64,000 nucleotides of DNA from Galeopsis tetrahit (Eukaryota > Streptophyta > Magnoliopsida > Lamiales > Lamiaceae), in NCBI GenBank assembly GCA_963675135.1, contig OY776128.1, positions 74,406,670 through 74,470,669 on the forward strand, read 5' to 3'. This document shows, in pieces, positions 11,878 through 22,590 of this stretch; the stretch's first letter is position 1, and each line of letters begins with the position of its first letter. The position numbers and the translations under genes were made by a program. The notes beneath the pieces are model-generated. The model was not told the origin of the DNA. It saw nothing but the letters and a program-made list of their open reading frames with translations, and made no database searches.

Positions 11878-12110
11878 TTTGCATACTAGCAACAAATAAT
11901 GCATACACATATTGCATATGAGCAATATATAATGCATACACACATTGCATACGAACAATATATAATGCGTACACACATTGCATACGAGCAATATATAATG
12001 CATACACACATTGCATACTAACAACAAATAATGCATACACAAATTGCATACTAGCCACAAATAATGCATATACCAATAAGACGATGCATATTTACAACAC
12101 ATTACGTACT
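11878..12110. repeat. 33 bp minisatellite, about six copies
   Basis: The unit begins TTGCATACTAGCAACAAATA and continues AATGCATACACA. Copies step by 33 bases. Because 33 is a multiple of three, minus-strand frames stay open (11863-12102) and encode a periodic peptide. With no signal, domain or start context I do not call a gene. Confidence 0.85.
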
Positions 12111-12339
12111 AGCAACAAACAATGTGTTTACAAAGATGATAATTAGTTGTGGGTACCATATGTAATTCGTTGATTATTTTTTCAAAAAAGTTATTAAGCT
12201 ATTGAAAATATAAATTAGGATTTAAGAAATATAAAACTATTGAAAATATAAATTAGAATTTAAGAAATATCCAAGAATAAAAAATTCCCAGATTTGAAAT
12301 TGAAAACAAAATTAATACATTTGAAACAAAAATATGTAT

Positions 12340-13260
12340 CTAGGAGGGGTGTATTAACTGAAACTGGGGGTGTGAATCTTAGGGGTGTATTAACGGAAGG
12401 TTGATGCACCTAGGAGGGGTGTATTAACTAAAACTGGGGGTGCACATCTGGGCTGACAAACCCTAGCCCATTAGTAAGCCTAGTAAGCCCACTGGGAAGA
12501 TAGAACCTAATCTCTGCCCTAGCACCTGTGTGGCCGCCCCGCCGCCACTTTGGAAATCGCCGGCAACGGCAGACCTCCGGCACCACCACCACAGTCGTCA
12601 ACGGTGCGACGCGCAGAGCTCCGCCGCAATGGTAGACAAAGAATTTGTGTGGCCGTTGCAGCCCGCCCACCATGGCCGGAAAAAATGAAACACAAAGCCG
12701 GAAAAGTACATCAGATTCGTCAACGGCGGCGCCTCTTCTCCCTCGCCCAGCGCCGCCGCCGCCCTGGAAGCGAAAGGACGGCCGGAGGAGCACAGATTGG
12801 CGCACGCTTCATCTTCTCCGACCACGAAGCTTCATTTTCGGGATATTCGCCTTCTTACAGAGGTGGGCGGCGGCCATGGAGCTTCACGGAGGAAAAAAAG
12901 GCGATGGTGGTGGCCGTCTTCGCCGGAGAGTTGGAGGCGGCAGCCATGGTGGGGCGACAACGGTCAGGGGGTGGCTAATGAGGATTAGAGTTTTAGGTTA
13001 TGGGATTTTGAATAAGAAGAAGAGAGATAGAGGAGAGAGAAGAAAAATTTGGGTTTGGGAGTGAATGGAGAAAGAGAGAGAGAGAGAAAAGGAATTTTTG
13101 ATTTGGGAATTGGGAGAGAGAAGGAAAGTGACCCAAACATGAAGTTAAAGGGGTAAATTTGGGTTTTTACCTCATTTTTGTTGTTTTAAATAATACCAAT
13201 TTTTTTTTGGTTGTTTTACCTAATTAGGAGGCCCAAATTGAGGGTCTAAGTAAATAATCA
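12340..13260. other. GC-rich island resembling MULE arms
   Basis: A GC-rich block in AT-rich surroundings, with overlapping open frames on both strands and no recognisable domain. It starts with three copies of AGGGGTGTATTAAC (near 12346, 12382 and 12416) and ends in purine-rich GAGAGAGAGAA runs like those of the Pack-MULE arm near 4840-4930. The phrases CCTAGCCCATTA and GGAAATCGCCGGCAACGG resemble 4150-4235. A degraded relative of the Pack-MULE is likely; clean inverted ends were not found. Confidence 0.4.
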
Positions 13261-13370
13261 CTTTAGAATAACAAACATTAATTAATTAAAGCAAAATACA
13301 ATATTATATTGCAAATTAATTAATCAAAGGAAATGATCATGAGAATTAAAACGATAAATTGAATAACAAG

Positions 13371-13469
13371 CTAGAGAATTGAATAATTAAAAAGACATGA
13401 ATTAATTTCTAATCTGGGTATAAGCCACCAATTATTGCAAGAGTCTAACTCATACCAGGGGGATTTCAT
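13371..13469 (-). pseudogene. Deleted cysteine-rich secreted peptide gene (copy B)
   Basis: Starting from the ATG at 13469, the minus strand reads MKSPWYELDSCNNWWLIPRL. Start residues MKS correspond to the start of the gene at 26932, and SCNN resembles the C-terminal STCNNGC of the gene at 32197, with Gly-Cys replaced by Trp-Trp. The signal peptide and eight or nine cysteines between them are gone. The upstream leader AAGATAGAAA and the TATA region match the intact paralogues, and the DNA downstream (13270-13330) matches their 3' flanks. It looks like a gene copy with an internal deletion, whose promoter was later split by a Copia insertion. Confidence 0.55.
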
Positions 13470-13504
13470 CAATTTCTATCTTATTTAGTTAATTTATACC
13501 CTAA

Positions 13505-13558
13505 TTTGCACCTCTAGCTTTATATATATAGGCCTAGTATATACCTCGATCATACGCC
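13505..13558 (-). promoter_or_regulatory. TATA region of copy B, cut off by a Copia insertion
   Basis: On the minus strand a TATATATATAAAG box (plus-strand 13518-13532) is followed by GAGGTGCAAATTAG, matching the promoters at 26960-27000 and 32255-32283. The distal part of this promoter continues at 18476 on the other side of the retrotransposon. Confidence 0.6.
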
Positions 13559-13763
13559 TATTAGCACATGTTATAATTGTAACTATGGTATAGTTGAATT
13601 AGCTTATTTACGTTGATTTTGATCGCATAGATTAGGGGATTAGTTATTCCTTATTTAGCTCTTGTCTCCTGTATATGTATTGATACGTTCTCTGCAAATA
13701 AGAAGACATAAAATAATTATCTCCCCTATACTCTCTATACTATGGATCTTATTTATTTTGACA
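13559..13763 (+). repeat. 5' LTR of Copia 1
   Basis: 205 bp. Differs from the 3' LTR by G/A at three sites (in TTAGCTTAT, GATTAGTTATT and AATAAGAAGAC) and A/G in ACATAAAATAATT. Confidence 0.95.
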
Positions 13764-13775
13764 TGGTATCAGAGC
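13764..13775 (+). promoter_or_regulatory. Primer-binding site of Copia 1
   Basis: TGGTATCAGAGC directly after the LTR is complementary to the 3' end of initiator tRNA-Met, the usual primer for plant Copia reverse transcription. Confidence 0.9.
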
Positions 13776-13879
13776 AGGCGTAAAAATCCCGGCTCGATTT
13801 ATCATACCAAACGAGTCGAATTCATCTGGGGTTTCCCTGGACTCTCTCGCTGAACTTTTTACCACCATACTTACCCGAC

Positions 13880-16399
13880 AGCAAATCTCCAACCAAAATG
13901 ATCCCACCCAACTTACTACAACCAAACATTCAAACACTACTTTTGAAACCTCTGCATCATCCGTCAACATTAAACTTATCGGCGACAATTATGGTGTTTG
14001 GGCTCCAGTAATGGAGATGTTTATCGGGGGAAAGGGACGACTCGACCATATCCTTGGTAAGTCGTCTCTACCAGATTCAACAGATCCCACTTTTTCCAAA
14101 TGGCAACAGAACGACCTCGCCGTCAAGAGTTGGATTGTCAATTCTATGGATCCAACTCTTGTTGCATTGTTCGTACGCTATCCAACCGCAAAGGCCATGT
14201 GGACAGCCATAGCAACCACATATTACGACAGGGCCGACAATATGCGGGTCTATGAACTCAGGCGGCAGGCGCGCCGACTTCGATAAAATGGTGGATCCCT
14301 CGAGAATTTTTATGTCACTTTACAGAGTTTGTGGCGCGAAATTGATTTTCGGCGCCCAAACCCCATGGAGTGTAGTAAGGACATGGATACGTATAAACAA
14401 CTTACAGAAGAGGATCGGGTCTATCAATTTCTCGACGGTCTCGATGATGTATATGATTCTATCAAGCGGGACATCATCAACACGAAGCCCCTGCCCAACA
14501 CCGAAGCTGCATACAATCTCGTCTGATGGAAAGTTAGTCGGATTACAGTCATGAAGACTCCAACGGGATCGACGATTCCAGATCACGGCATAAGATTGGC
14601 TACCAAAACCCGGTCAGACCCACCACCAGGAACATCATTCCGGCAAGAACCTAATCGATTGATGGATAAGAAACATCTCAAGTGCAGCCATTGCCAAGGG
14701 AAACACCTACGAGAGACATGCTTCCAATTACACGGCTACCCGGAATGGTGGCATGAGCTCCAACGGACAAAAGGCAACCACCAGAAACCACCGCATCGGG
14801 CCTCGGCGGCAGTTGCGCAATCCGGCGAGACAAGTGTAACTGGATCCAATGATCGCAGCACTCATACTACCAGTCCGGCGGAGGCAGCCACGGTCGCTGT
14901 TTCCAGGAGTACTGAAATTAACGGCATGGGCGGAGGTAATTTCAAGGCTGAGGATTTTATTTTGCAGGATCAATTGGGGCAAAAGAGGGAAGAAGTAGCA
15001 TATGCAACTATACTCAAAAGAAGTAACTCATATGGGACCACTAATAAAACTGCAGGCTGGATTTTTGTTTCCGGTTGCACTGATCATATGACTTATTCTG
15101 AACATGATATTTCTGCACCCCAAATACCAGATAAAAAAATAATTTTAAATGCTAATGGTATTGCCTATCCGGTCACTAGGGGTGGATCTGTCAATTTATC
15201 TCCTACTTTATCCCTTGATAAAGTCCTGCTCGTGCCATCTTTGTCTCATAAGTTACTCTCTATTAGCCAAGTCACAAAAACTTTGAACTGCGTCGTTTTA
15301 ATGTTTTCCCGGTTTTGTCTTATCCACGATATTCGTACCAAGGAGATCATTGGGCGTGGTATTCAGAGGGGTGGACTGTACTATGTTTAGGAAGCTATTC
15401 AGACCGGTTCTACACACTTGGCTAGTGGCCGACATGAGGAACAACTTTGGTTGTGGCACCGCCGCTTAGGACATCCATCTATTGGCTATATCTACGACAA
15501 CTTTTTCCTAATTTACATGTCAATAATTCTGTACTGGACTGCCAAACATGTATTAAAGCCAAAAGTCATCGAACCCATTATCCAAACAGTATGAATAAAG
15601 TTACTTTGCCTTTTTCTTTGATTCACTCTGATGTCTGGGGACCAGCCCCTATTAATTCTTTGGGTGGTCATCGTTGGTTTGTTATCTTTATTGATAATTG
15701 CACGAGAATGACATGGGTATACTTTCTAAAGCATAAATCTGACGTTCCAGATATCTTCATAGCATTCTATGCTATGATTGAACAACAATTCTCCGCAAAA
15801 ATCCAAGTTCTACGTAGCGATAATGGGGGGGGGGATTTGTGAATCACTCATTAAAGGAATTTTTTTCCCAGAAAGGAATAATTTATTAAACCTCATGTTC
15901 TTATACACTCCAGCAGAACGGGATAGCAGAACGAAAGTATCGCCACCTTTTGGAAATGGCTCGTGCACTAATGTTTGAAGCCCATGTTCCTAAGCCATAT
16001 TGGGTCGATGCCATTTCCACAGCCGTTTATCTCATGAATCGGATTCCATCCCGTTTTCTCAAATTTAAAACTCCTCTACATGTTCTCTCTACCCACTTTA
16101 CTATACCTTCTTTTCTGATGCTGTCCCCCCGAAAATTTGGTTGTTCCGTGTATGTCCACATACCAAAATTACATCGCACCAAACTCTACCCTTGTGCGGT
16201 GAAGTGTATCTTTCTTGGGTATGGCGTGCATAAAAAAGGGTACAAGTGCTATGATCCAGTTGCTCACAAATTCTATGTCACGATGGACGTTGATTTTGTT
16301 GAGCACGAATACTTCTTTAACCATTCTGCTCCTCAGGGGGAGAGTAATAATGACGAACATGAATGGTTAATCTATCAACTACCAGATGTGCTTATTTAA
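13880..16399 (+). pseudogene. Copia 1 gag-protease-integrase region, disrupted
   Basis: The gag-like region (13960-14286) carries LIGDNYGVW and a stretch typical of UBN2-type Copia gag. A zinc-knuckle CSHCQGKHLRETC at 14683-14721 has one residue fewer than the standard CX2CX4HX4C. The protease motif at 15060-15095 reads WIFVSGCTDHMT, so the catalytic Asp of the usual DSG is Val. The integrase zinc region has HRRLGH and CQTC, and the catalytic core begins with HSDVWGP (about 15626). Breaks: a frame loss near 14284, TGA at about 14524, TAG at 15388-15390, a shift near 15480, another at the G8-run (15826-15835), one near 15950, and TAA at 16397-16399. It cannot encode its own polyprotein. Confidence 0.9.
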
Positions 16400-18271
16400 G
16401 AGCAGCATGAGGTTGAGCAGAGAATAGATCCAGATCCTACACATAACGTACAGTCCTCCACCACTGCTTTCCCTTTCAATACCGCTGATCCTGCCCAATC
16501 TCCTGCGAATATCCCTGAGGTAAGTATTCCTGAAAACGCTGCTCCTATTAACACTACTAGATATACTTTACCTCCCCGCCATAATAGAGGAGTTCCTCCT
16601 CGAAGATATTGCCCAAATTATGATGATTGTAGGACTCATTACCCGATTGTTAATCACGTTAAAACAACCGGGCTGGCTGAACCATTACAAACTTTCACCA
16701 ATGTGCTTTTTTCACATCATGTTCCCAGAAATGCACATGAAGCATCACAAAATCCCAAGTGGAAGGAGGCAATGGAGCTTGAGCTTGCAGCGTTAGAGAA
16801 GAATGAGACATGGCGAATTTGTGATCTTCCAACGGGAAAGAAACCAGTAGGTTGTAAGTGGGTTTTCTCCATCAAACATAAAGTTGATGGAAGCATTGAG
16901 AGATATAAGGCGTGTCTAGTGGGTAAGGGATACACACAAAAGCATGGAATTGACTATGTGGAAACTTTCTCTCCTGTAGCGAAGATTTGTAGCATACGAG
17001 TGTTGTTTTCGATAGCTGCAAATCTGGATTGGCCAATATACCAGTATCATGTGAAGAACGCCTTTTTACATGGCGAGTTGACCAAGGAAATATATATGGA
17101 GATGCCACTCGAATATTCCAATAAGAAAGGGAACCAGCAAGTCTGCAAGTTACAAAGATCACTATATGGATTGAAACAGGCATCGAGGGCATGGTTTGGG
17201 AAATTCACCGCAGCCATGATGAAATATGAGTATCGCCAGAGTAACGCCGATGATACTCTCTTCTTCAAACATCAAAACGGGTTAGTAACTCTCCTTATCA
17301 TCTACGTAGATGATATGATCATTACAGGAAGCGATGCAGAGGAGATCAAGGCACTTCAAGAAAATCTTTCGAAGGAGTTCGAGATGAAGAACCTCGGTGG
17401 ATTAAAGTATTACTTGGGTATTGAAGTGATTAGATCAAACAGAGGCATATTTATCTCACAGAGGAAGTATGTACTGGATCTATTGGCAGAAGTTGGGATG
17501 CTTGATTGTAAGCCGGCTGACACGCCTATAGTAGAGAATCACCGACTTGGGATTTTTCCAGACCAATTTCCAACAGATAAGGAACGCTACCAGAAGCTTG
17601 TGGGGAAACTGATTTACTTGTCACATACCCGACCCGACATTTCCTATGCAGTAGGAGTATTGAGCCAATTTATGCAGCAGCCGAGCAAGGAGCACATGGA
17701 TGCTGTGATGAGGATCTTGAGGTACTTGAAGTCTTCACCTGGGAGGGGACTTATGTTTGAGAAAAATAAAGGGCTCGAGATCACAGGATACACTGACGCA
17801 GATTGGGCAGGGAATGTCAATGATCGACGTTCCACTTCAGGTTACTTCATATTTGTAAGAGGGAACCTGGTTTCTTGGAAAAGCAAGAAACAGCCTGTTG
17901 TAGCATTATCCAGCGCGGAGGCTGAATACCGTGGGATTGCTAAAGGTTTAAAGGAGATATTGTTTGTCAAGCGATTATTAGCTGAGATTGGTTTTCCACC
18001 GTCATCGGAAATTCCATCATTTTGTGATAACAAAGCAGCGATTATTATCTCTCAGAATCCTGTGCAGCATGACCGCACCAAACACATAGAGATTGATCGA
18101 CACTTCATCAGAGAGAATCTGGATAAACACTTAATCTCTCTACCGTTTGTAAAATCAGAGGATCACCTTGCAGATATCCTTACTAAGGCAGTTTGTGGAC
18201 GAGTTTTCCGTGATGCATTGGGCAAGTTGGCTATTCTCGATCCGCCTACCCAACTTGAGGGGGAGTATTAG
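16400..18271 (+). CDS. Copia 1 reverse transcriptase and RNase H (open segment)
   Basis: An uninterrupted frame runs from the stop at 16399 to 18271. It has the Copia reverse-transcriptase start (WKEAMELELAALEKNETW, about 16760), VGCKWVF, DVK-like YHVKNAFLHG, LYGLKQASRAWF, the catalytic YVDD (about 17305) and YLGIEV. Then comes RNase H with YTDADWAG (about 17791), ALSSAEAEYRGIAKG, CDNKAAI and the terminal HLADILTKA. The catalytic aspartates of the YVDD box are present. Normally this is the C-terminal part of a single gag-pol polyprotein, so without the upstream parts it is probably not expressed as such. The frame ends six bases inside the right LTR. Confidence 0.9.
   Translation, partial: EQHEVEQRIDPDPTHNVQSSTTAFPFNTADPAQSPANIPEVSIPENAAPINTTRYTLPPRHNRGVPPRRYCPNYDDCRTHYPIVNHVKTTGLAEPLQTFTNVLFSHHVPRNAHEASQNPKWKEAMELELAALEKNETWRICDLPTGKKPVGCKWVFSIKHKVDGSIERYKACLVGKGYTQKHGIDYVETFSPVAKICSIRVLFSIAANLDWPIYQYHVKNAFLHGELTKEIYMEMPLEYSNKKGNQQVCKLQRSLYGLKQASRAWFGKFTAAMMKYEYRQSNADDTLFFKHQNGLVTLLIIYVDDMIITGSDAEEIKALQENLSKEFEMKNLGGLKYYLGIEVIRSNRGIFISQRKYVLDLLAEVGMLDCKPADTPIVENHRLGIFPDQFPTDKERYQKLVGKLIYLSHTRPDISYAVGVLSQFMQQPSKEHMDAVMRILRYLKSSPGRGLMFEKNKGLEITGYTDADWAGNVNDRRSTSGYFIFVRGNLVSWKSKKQPVVALSSAEAEYRGIAKGLKEILFVKRLLAEIGFPPSSEIPSFCDNKAAIIISQNPVQHDRTKHIEIDRHFIRENLDKHLISLPFVKSEDHLADILTKAVCGRVFRDALGKLAILDPPTQLEGEY
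18257..18265 (+). promoter_or_regulatory. Polypurine tract of Copia 1
   Basis: GAGGGGGAG immediately before the 3' LTR, the plus-strand primer site. Confidence 0.9.
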
Positions 18272-18470
18272 CACATGTTATAATTGTAACTATGGTATAG
18301 TTGAATTAACTTATTTACGTTGATTTTGATCGCATAGATTAGGGGATTAATTATTCCTTATTTAGCTCTTGTCTCCTGTATATGTATTGATACGTTCTCT
18401 GCAAATAAAAAGACATAAAAGAATTATCTCCCCTATACTCTCTATACTATGGATCTTATTTATTTTGACA
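18266..18470 (+). repeat. 3' LTR of Copia 1
   Basis: 205 bp, about 98% identical to the 5' LTR. Followed by the target duplication ACGCC. Confidence 0.95.
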
Positions 18471-18475
18471 ACGCC

Positions 18476-18800
18476 TAGCCTCACTTTGATGAATTAATAA
18501 TTAAACCCGGCCACGCCACCTTTTTGTTGTTGTTTATAACTACTACTTGTCGTGCATGCAACCAATTAATCTCCAAATCACATTATATATACTCTTCACT
18601 AATTGTATTTGTAAATATTAAAAAAACAACACTCTTCATCTTCAAACCCCCCCAACTTGCCCTGCACGTTTTATACACTCTCTCTTCTAATTAGTCAATG
18701 TTTGATCCCCAAAAATATTTGCGCTTTCTTGTTGGTCCCAAAAAGGAGTGTGACACGTGTATGGGGAGGGGGGAATACACGTGTATGTGTTTTTTAAAAA
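18476..18800 (-). promoter_or_regulatory. Distal promoter of cysteine-rich copy B
   Basis: The block GCCTCACTTTGATGAATTAAT (18478-18498) matches GGCCTTCACTTGGATTAATT just upstream of the TATA boxes at 27001 and 32283. GTGCATGCAACCAATTAATC (about 18552) matches CGTGCAACCAATTAATCTCC near 32368. A pair of ACACGTGTA boxes (18753-18761 and 18777-18785) lies further upstream. ACGTG cores are known G-box/ABRE sites; their use here is inference. Confidence 0.5.
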
Positions 18801-19225
18801 CTTTTGCAATTAAATCAACACAAATAATCAGAGTCAAATAAGTTACACAGTATGTCAAGTTTTATGAAAATATCAAATATAATATTCTAACAGAACTTAA
18901 CAGTAAGCAACTTGTATGCGGAATAAATGATAGGCCCTATTATACTCCTCAACTAATATGCACTTAAAATACTAAGTTACCAAATAGCAATAAGCAATTA
19001 TAACAACATAAAAGCTTAAGCAAGAAAATAAATGCAGTAAATAAGAACACAAGACGTATAGTGGTTCGGAGGCTAAACTGCTCCTACGTCCACTCTCCTA
19101 ATTTAATAGGATAATTCCTTAATCACTTGGAATTAACTTGCTTTTACAGTGCCAAGGTTTAGAGATTTAGAATGAATATAGAAGAAAAGAAAAGAAAGCG
19201 GCGAACAGATTTAGAGATTGGAGAC
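18801..19225. other. Intergenic DNA, possible LTR remnant
   Basis: No gene. The phrase AGTGGTTCGGAGGCTAAACTG followed by CCTACGTCCACTCTCC (19060-19100) resembles text often seen in plant LTRs, but no ends were identified. Confidence 0.35.
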
Positions 19226-19403
19226 TATTAAGGAGTGATTGCCTCACCCCTAGTTAATAGCATTTATTAATATTAATTGTATATTCAAATATTCAAATGT
19301 ATATCCCTACAATTATGTAATTAGTTACCTTGTACATCTTCACTATAAATATAAGTTGTACCGCCTCACCAAAGTTAACGGTGATCATATCTTATTGTTC
19401 ACA
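19226..19403 (+). repeat. 5' LTR of Copia 2
   Basis: 178 bp, no difference from the 3' LTR found by eye. It includes a CACTATAAATATAAG TATA-like region near 19350. Confidence 0.95.
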
Positions 19404-19414
19404 TGGTATCAGCC
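19404..19414 (+). promoter_or_regulatory. Primer-binding site of Copia 2
   Basis: TGGTATCAGCC directly follows the LTR and fits initiator tRNA-Met with a mismatch at the end. Confidence 0.8.
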
Positions 19415-19517
19415 TAAACACGATCCAAAAATCCTAACACTAATTTCTTTCTCCATCTCTGCCGCCGCCGCCTCACAAATTGTCGAGCTTGTCCCCCTCG
19501 CCGACTCCTCTATCCCT

Positions 19518-21138
19518 ATGAATGTTCTCATTCATATGGTAACGGTGAAACTCTCTTCTTCCAATTATCTCCTATGGAAAAAGCAGGTTGTCCCGATGCT
19601 CACTTGTGTCGATCTCTATGGCCTTGTGGATGGTTCATCCGCCCCTACCGCCACTCACCCGACCTTCGCTACCTGGAAAACAAAGGATCAGAAAGTCCTT
19701 GCCCTTCTTCTCTCTTCTCTCACTGAAGAAACTCTGGCCGAGGTTGTTCAATGTGATACGGCCCGTGATACTTGGCTTTCCTTGGAGGACGCCTTCAGCC
19801 ACTCCTCCCAGTCCCGCACCACTCAGCTTCGTGAGGAACTTCTTCTCCTCAAACGTGATTCCCTTCCTGTTGCCGATTATGGTCGGCGCTTTAAAGCATT
19901 GTGCGACCAACTGGCCGCTATTGGTAAGCCAGTCGACAAATCTGACATGTCGCACTGGTTTCTACGGGGCCTTGGTCCTAAATTTAGTGGTTTTACCGAC
20001 ACCCGAATGACCCTCTCGCCTGTCCCGGTTTTCCGTGACCTACTGCATCAGGCCATTGCCTTTGAGGTCATGAATAAGCCTGATCCAGTTGAGCCTGCTC
20101 CAGCCGCATTTTTTGCTCGCCCGAATACACGCGACCATACTGGTGGTCGCTCTTCTGGGCCCCTTCGTGGTGGTCGCCCCGATTTTTCTGGTGGTCGTGG
20201 AGGGCGTAAAACCTACGTTCCCCGTTGTCAAATCTGCCGCGGCGAGCACTACGCCACCAAATGTCCTCAGCGGTTTGTTCGGGTACCAGCTCCTCGCCAG
20301 ACTGGTCGCCCATCTGCCCATCTGTCCGACGACCCATCCGCCAATCTTGCTCAGGCTTTTCACTCAGCCTGCTCCGTCTCCTCGCCGACCCCCTCGAATT
20401 GGTCCGTCTCCTCGCCGACCTCCTCGGATTGGTATGTTGATTCAGGAGCCTCGGCTCACATGACTCCCAGCACCTCCCATCTGGACTCCTCGACACCTTA
20501 TTCTGGTAATGGTCAAGTGGTCGTTGGTAATGGTAACTCCTTACGAATCTCTCATGTTGGACATAATCTTTCTAAGGATATAGGCCTCCTGGATGTTCCT
20601 GTTGTTCCTCACATCACCAAAAACCTCCTATCTATTAGTAAACTCACTTCTGATTTTCCAGTTGATGTTTGCTTTTCTGACAAATCATTTGTTGTTCAGA
20701 ATCGGGCTACCAAGGAAGTGGTGGCTCAAGGTCGATGTGAACAAGGGTTGTACGTGTTGGAACGAGCACTCCCGGCTTTGGTCGCCGCTTTGAAGCCGCC
20801 TGATGTTGCTCGTGCCTCCTTTGATTTGTGGCATTCTCGTTTGGGGCATGTCCCGTTTAATGTTATCAAAGACTTGAATAGATTAGGGCATCTATCTGTT
20901 AACTCACTTTTACCAAACCCTACCATTTGCACCTCTTGCCAGTTGGCCAAGAGTAAACGTTTGTCCTTTACTATCAATGAAAAACGTGCTTCTGCTATTC
21001 TTGATTTAGTACACTGCGATCTTTGGGGTCCTTCCCCTGTTGTTGCTTCGGGTGGTTTTCGTTATTATGCTGTGTTTATCGATGATTATTCCCGTTTCTC
21101 GTGGATATATCCTCTTCGTGCAAAATCCGAGTTCTTTA
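19518..21138 (+). pseudogene. Copia 2 gag, protease and integrase start (5' part)
   Basis: The frame is open from 19356, inside the LTR; the ATG at 19518 (MNVLIHMVTVKL) is the likelier start because it precedes the conserved SSSNYLLWKKQV of gag. Zinc knuckle CQICRGEHYATKC near 20230 is one residue short of CX2CX4HX4C. Protease WYVDSGASAHMT (about 20430) keeps its catalytic Asp. The pre-integrase region has LWHSRLGH and CTSCQLAKS. The integrase core begins LVHCDLWGP (about 21008) and includes FIDDYSRFSW. The frame is cut at 21138 by a 1452 bp insertion. Confidence 0.9.
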
Positions 21139-22590
21139 TGTTGGGATATAAATTCACCCTAAGCCCCACTTGATGTTAGAATAGTTTTGATGGCCAAAAC
21201 ACTTAGAGTTTATAAATGTAATAGGATCAGCTGACTTTGTATAGAACAGCTTAGACTAGTCTTGTGTGATCAACTGAACTGATATCAGCTGATCAGCACA
21301 GCCCTGGCTTACATGCCTATCCTCAAGATGAGAAGAGTAGAAGACATGGAGACTAGAAGATCCTTGAAGACCAGACAAGTAAGGTGCTTGTATACCTACT
21401 TATCTGATGGAGTCCAAGATTGAAGATAATCTAAGAGTGCATAAAAGATTTGCCAGATCAGAAGAGTGTTACTCGACTGATATCAGAAGACAGAAGACCT
21501 CGACCAGACGAGTAGTCAGAAGACTAGTAGTGCAGATCAGAAGACTATGTACTCTTCCAGGACTCGGCTGATTCCAAAGTCATCTTGCAATTCAAATGAA
21601 GACCTACCTTATTTAGAAGATTGACATGATCCCAGGATTGAAGCAATCAAGCGGCTGGAATCAAGGAATCAAGCCAATATGGAAAGATTGCCCAACGGCT
21701 AGTCAACTCCAACGGCTAGTTTCAAGCAATCACCACTATAAATACAAGAGGATGAGAAATCACAAACACGAAGTCACAACGAGAGAATTCAACAAGCTAA
21801 GCAAGCAATCAAGCAAAAAGCCATACTGTTTTAAGAGTTCTCCAAGAGCCAGAATCCATAAGAACATCCCTAGCTCTTAAGTGATTTCTATCCAACCCAA
21901 GAACCTGAATCCTATTCATATTGTATATCCATTGATTTAGGCATAGTGGTTAAGCATATTATAAGCTTGAACCATTAGTTGGAAACATTCAAAAACCCTA
22001 AACCCTCACCGAAAGGTTAAAGTTTTTGAACCACTGCAAAGTGCAAGTGCTTACAATCACTTGTGGAGACCGTAGCAGTTAGGACTGCTCAGATTTCAAA
22101 GTCCTACCCTTGGGACTATAAAGGACAAGCCCTTGTAATTTTTGGTAAATTAAAGGGATTAAACATCACGTTAGGACGTGAGAGTGGACGTAGGAACGTA
22201 TATCCGAACCACTATAAACCTGGTGTTATTTATCTTTCTGCACTTTACATTATTGTCATTTTCATATATTTTATATAGTGCATACTGTGTTTTCAACAAT
22301 CTTCAAAAGAAGGCCATAACTTTCAAACCAGCATCAGCTGAGTATTTTCACTAAGTAAATAACTTGGCACTTTCAAAAGAAACTAAAAGAACGAGTCTAA
22401 ACAAGGCCTACCATAATTCCGCATATAATCTCTTCATTCAGATCACTATAGTCATCTGGACCAGCAGACTTGTAGTCCAGTTGACATAGTAATCAGAAGA
22501 GGTTCCCAACTCTCTTGAAAAAGTTTTAAAGTCTATTCACCCCTCCCCTCAAGACTTTAATCCCATTCACTACTCGTTCAGGGACCAACA
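21139..22590 (+). mobile_element. Solo LTR nested in the Copia 2 integrase
   Basis: The insert starts TGTTGG and ends CCAACA, and is flanked by a 5 bp duplication CTTTA (21134-21138 and 22591-22595). It contains no coding domain. A CACTATAAATACAAG TATA-like box lies near 21730, and CTATTCACCCCTCCCC lies near the right end (22534-22549), a phrase typical of long plant Copia (SIRE-like) LTRs. At 1452 bp it fits a single long LTR left after recombination between two LTRs. Open frames at 21626-22278 are incidental. Confidence 0.85.

Larger units (their letters stand above)
13559..18470 (+). mobile_element. Copia LTR retrotransposon 1 (complete, decayed coding region)
   Basis: Two 205 bp LTRs (13559-13763 and 18266-18470) start TATTAGCACATG and end TTTTGACA. 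A 5 bp target duplication ACGCC flanks the element (13554-13558 and 18471-18475). The primer-binding site follows the left LTR directly and a polypurine tract precedes the right one. The LTRs differ at four positions by my reading, about 2%, so the insertion is fairly recent. The coding order gag, protease, integrase, reverse transcriptase, RNase H is that of Ty1/Copia. Several stops and frameshifts lie before the reverse transcriptase. Confidence 0.95.

Noticed and set aside
11863..12102. Cysteine-containing repetitive peptide on the minus strand
   Set aside because: Generated by the 33 bp minisatellite; unrelated to the ten-cysteine peptides, with no signal peptide of the same type.
11878..12110. 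Possible CRISPR-like array
   Set aside because: Units are contiguous without unique spacers and the genome is eukaryotic.
12550..13064. Overlapping GC-rich frames of about 140 codons
   Set aside because: Open on both strands and in several frames, no motif, and flanked by MULE-like arm text.
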